Origin: an uncultured Porphyromonas sp. | GTDB lineage: Bacteria > Bacteroidota > Bacteroidia > Bacteroidales > Porphyromonadaceae | Direction of reading: 5' to 3' | DNA length: 64,000 nucleotides | NCBI GenBank assembly: GCA_934364985.1 | Contig: CAKRMU010000008.1 | Coordinates: 53,302 to 117,301, forward strand | In this document: piece after piece, positions 63,247 through 64,000 of the stretch | Position numbering within the stretch: position 1 is the first letter of the stretch | Layout: the number at the start of each line of letters is the position of its first letter | Translations under genes and position numbers: made by a program | Notes under the pieces: generated by a model | Told to the model about the DNA's origin: nothing | What the model saw: the letters and a program-made list of their open reading frames with translations, nothing else | The model's database searches: none

Positions 63247-63966
63247 ATGGAGAAGAGGTATCATAGGGTACTACTAAAGTTAAGTGGAGAGTCGCTACAA
63301 GGCGAGCAGGGTTATGGTATTGATCCCGAGAGGCTCAATACCTATGCAGAGGAAATAGCCAGAGTTGTCAAGAGCGGGGTGCAAGTCGCCATCGTAATAG
63401 GAGGCGGTAATATCTTCCGCGGATTGAGTGGTGCGACAAAAGGGTTTGATAGGGTCAAAGGCGACCAAATGGGTATGCTTGCAACAGTCATTAATAGTTT
63501 GGCACTCAGTTCGGCATTAGAAAACATAGGGCAGAGGACGCTGTTACTCACTGCTACGCCTATGATGCCGATAGGCAAACACTATAACAAGTGGGATGCG
63601 ATAGAAGCTCTCGAGAGGGGCAAAGTGGTGATATGTGCAGGGGGTACAGGTAATCCTTATTTCACCACAGATACAGGTTCGTCGCTCCGTGCCATCGAGT
63701 TAGAGACCGATGTGATGCTCAAAGGCACACGAGTAGATGGTATCTATACGGCAGATCCAGAGAAAGATCCTACCGCGACTAAGTTTGATAGCATTACGTA
63801 CCAGGAGGTCATTCGTCGAAATCTCAAGGTGATGGACATCACAGCTACAGCCATGTGTATGGAGAATAAACTGCCCATCGTGGTATTTGATATGGACACA
63901 CCGGGCAATCTCGCGAAGCTACTTATTGAGGGTAAGGAGTTGGGGACTCGCGTAGAGCTTGAGTGA
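63247..63966 (+). CDS. pyrH: UMP kinase
   Basis: A 239-residue UMP kinase converting UMP to UDP. LLKLSGESLQG opens the amino-acid kinase fold, GGGNIFRG (near 57-64) is the phosphate loop, and TGNPYFTTDTGSSLRAIE (near 134-151) is the family signature. A GTG at 63190 would add 19 residues that do not belong to the family; the ATG at 63247 is preferred. It is followed closely by a terminator. The usual frr gene is not seen within the window's end. Confidence 0.95.
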   Translation: MEKRYHRVLLKLSGESLQGEQGYGIDPERLNTYAEEIARVVKSGVQVAIVIGGGNIFRGLSGATKGFDRVKGDQMGMLATVINSLALSSALENIGQRTLLLTATPMMPIGKHYNKWDAIEALERGKVVICAGGTGNPYFTTDTGSSLRAIELETDVMLKGTRVDGIYTADPEKDPTATKFDSITYQEVIRRNLKVMDITATAMCMENKLPIVVFDMDTPGNLAKLLIEGKELGTRVELE

Positions 63967-63970
63967 TTAA

Positions 63971-64000
63971 AGGAGGGTTTTGGATATAACCCTCCTTTTT
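63971..64000 (+). terminator. Terminator of pyrH
   Basis: AGGAGGGTT pairs with AACCCTCCT (63971-63979 with 63988-63996) and runs into T's at the window edge, five bases after the stop. Confidence 0.85.

Overview
The window reads as a chromosomal segment of a Bacteroidota bacterium, most likely Bacteroidales and close to Porphyromonas. The evidence is the set of lineage-typical proteins (DUF4292, DUF3256 and DUF4136/PDZ envelope proteins, glycine-lipid acyltransferases, a lamin-tail/OadG fusion, TonB receptor with lipoproteins) and the many promoters carrying the Bacteroidota -7 element TAnnTTTG, twice with TTTG 18-19 bp upstream. No rRNA, tRNA, transposase, prophage or CRISPR array was seen.

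Layout. 1-6.5 kb: a U32 protein (RlhA-like), then a minus-strand block with a WalJ-like hydrolase, L-asparaginase, a ZIP transporter and MurF. 6.8-14.1 kb: a plus-strand operon of TPR protein, DUF4292 lipoprotein, degenerate EnvC-like LytM protein, RibF, GlsA and GlsB, then SufE. 14.2-19.7 kb: an orphan gene, then TsaC, ClC channel, Fmt, YccF and MurI. 20.2-35.2 kb: a Wzx/Wzy-type surface polysaccharide locus of 13 genes, AT-rich in its middle, with a run of 18 T in its leader. 35.5-37 kb: trigger factor. 37.3-44.8 kb: a minus-strand metal-type TonB receptor locus with three lipoproteins and two small accessory genes. 45.5-51.1 kb: FabH, Era, Der, TetR regulator, FabG, DusB. 51.1-51.4 kb: a structured non-coding RNA candidate. 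51.9-56.7 kb: the Na+-translocating methylmalonyl-CoA decarboxylase operon. 57-61.3 kb: TPR membrane protein and three envelope proteins. 61.3-64 kb: AlaX-type editing protein, glyoxalase-like protein, S24-type regulator and UMP kinase with its terminator.

The most unusual feature is an intergenic repeat family. Eight loci each carry exactly four contiguous 23-bp units (92 bp). Each unit is an imperfect 15-bp palindrome (GRATACC-N-GGTATYC) plus an 8-bp spacer that is itself roughly palindromic (GYYNNRRC). In all 32 units the A at position 4 and the AT at positions 13-14 are unchanged, while the rest drifts. All eight complete loci lie in gaps that contain a gene start; the convergent gaps contain none, except for one possible two-unit relic. 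I know of no name for this element.
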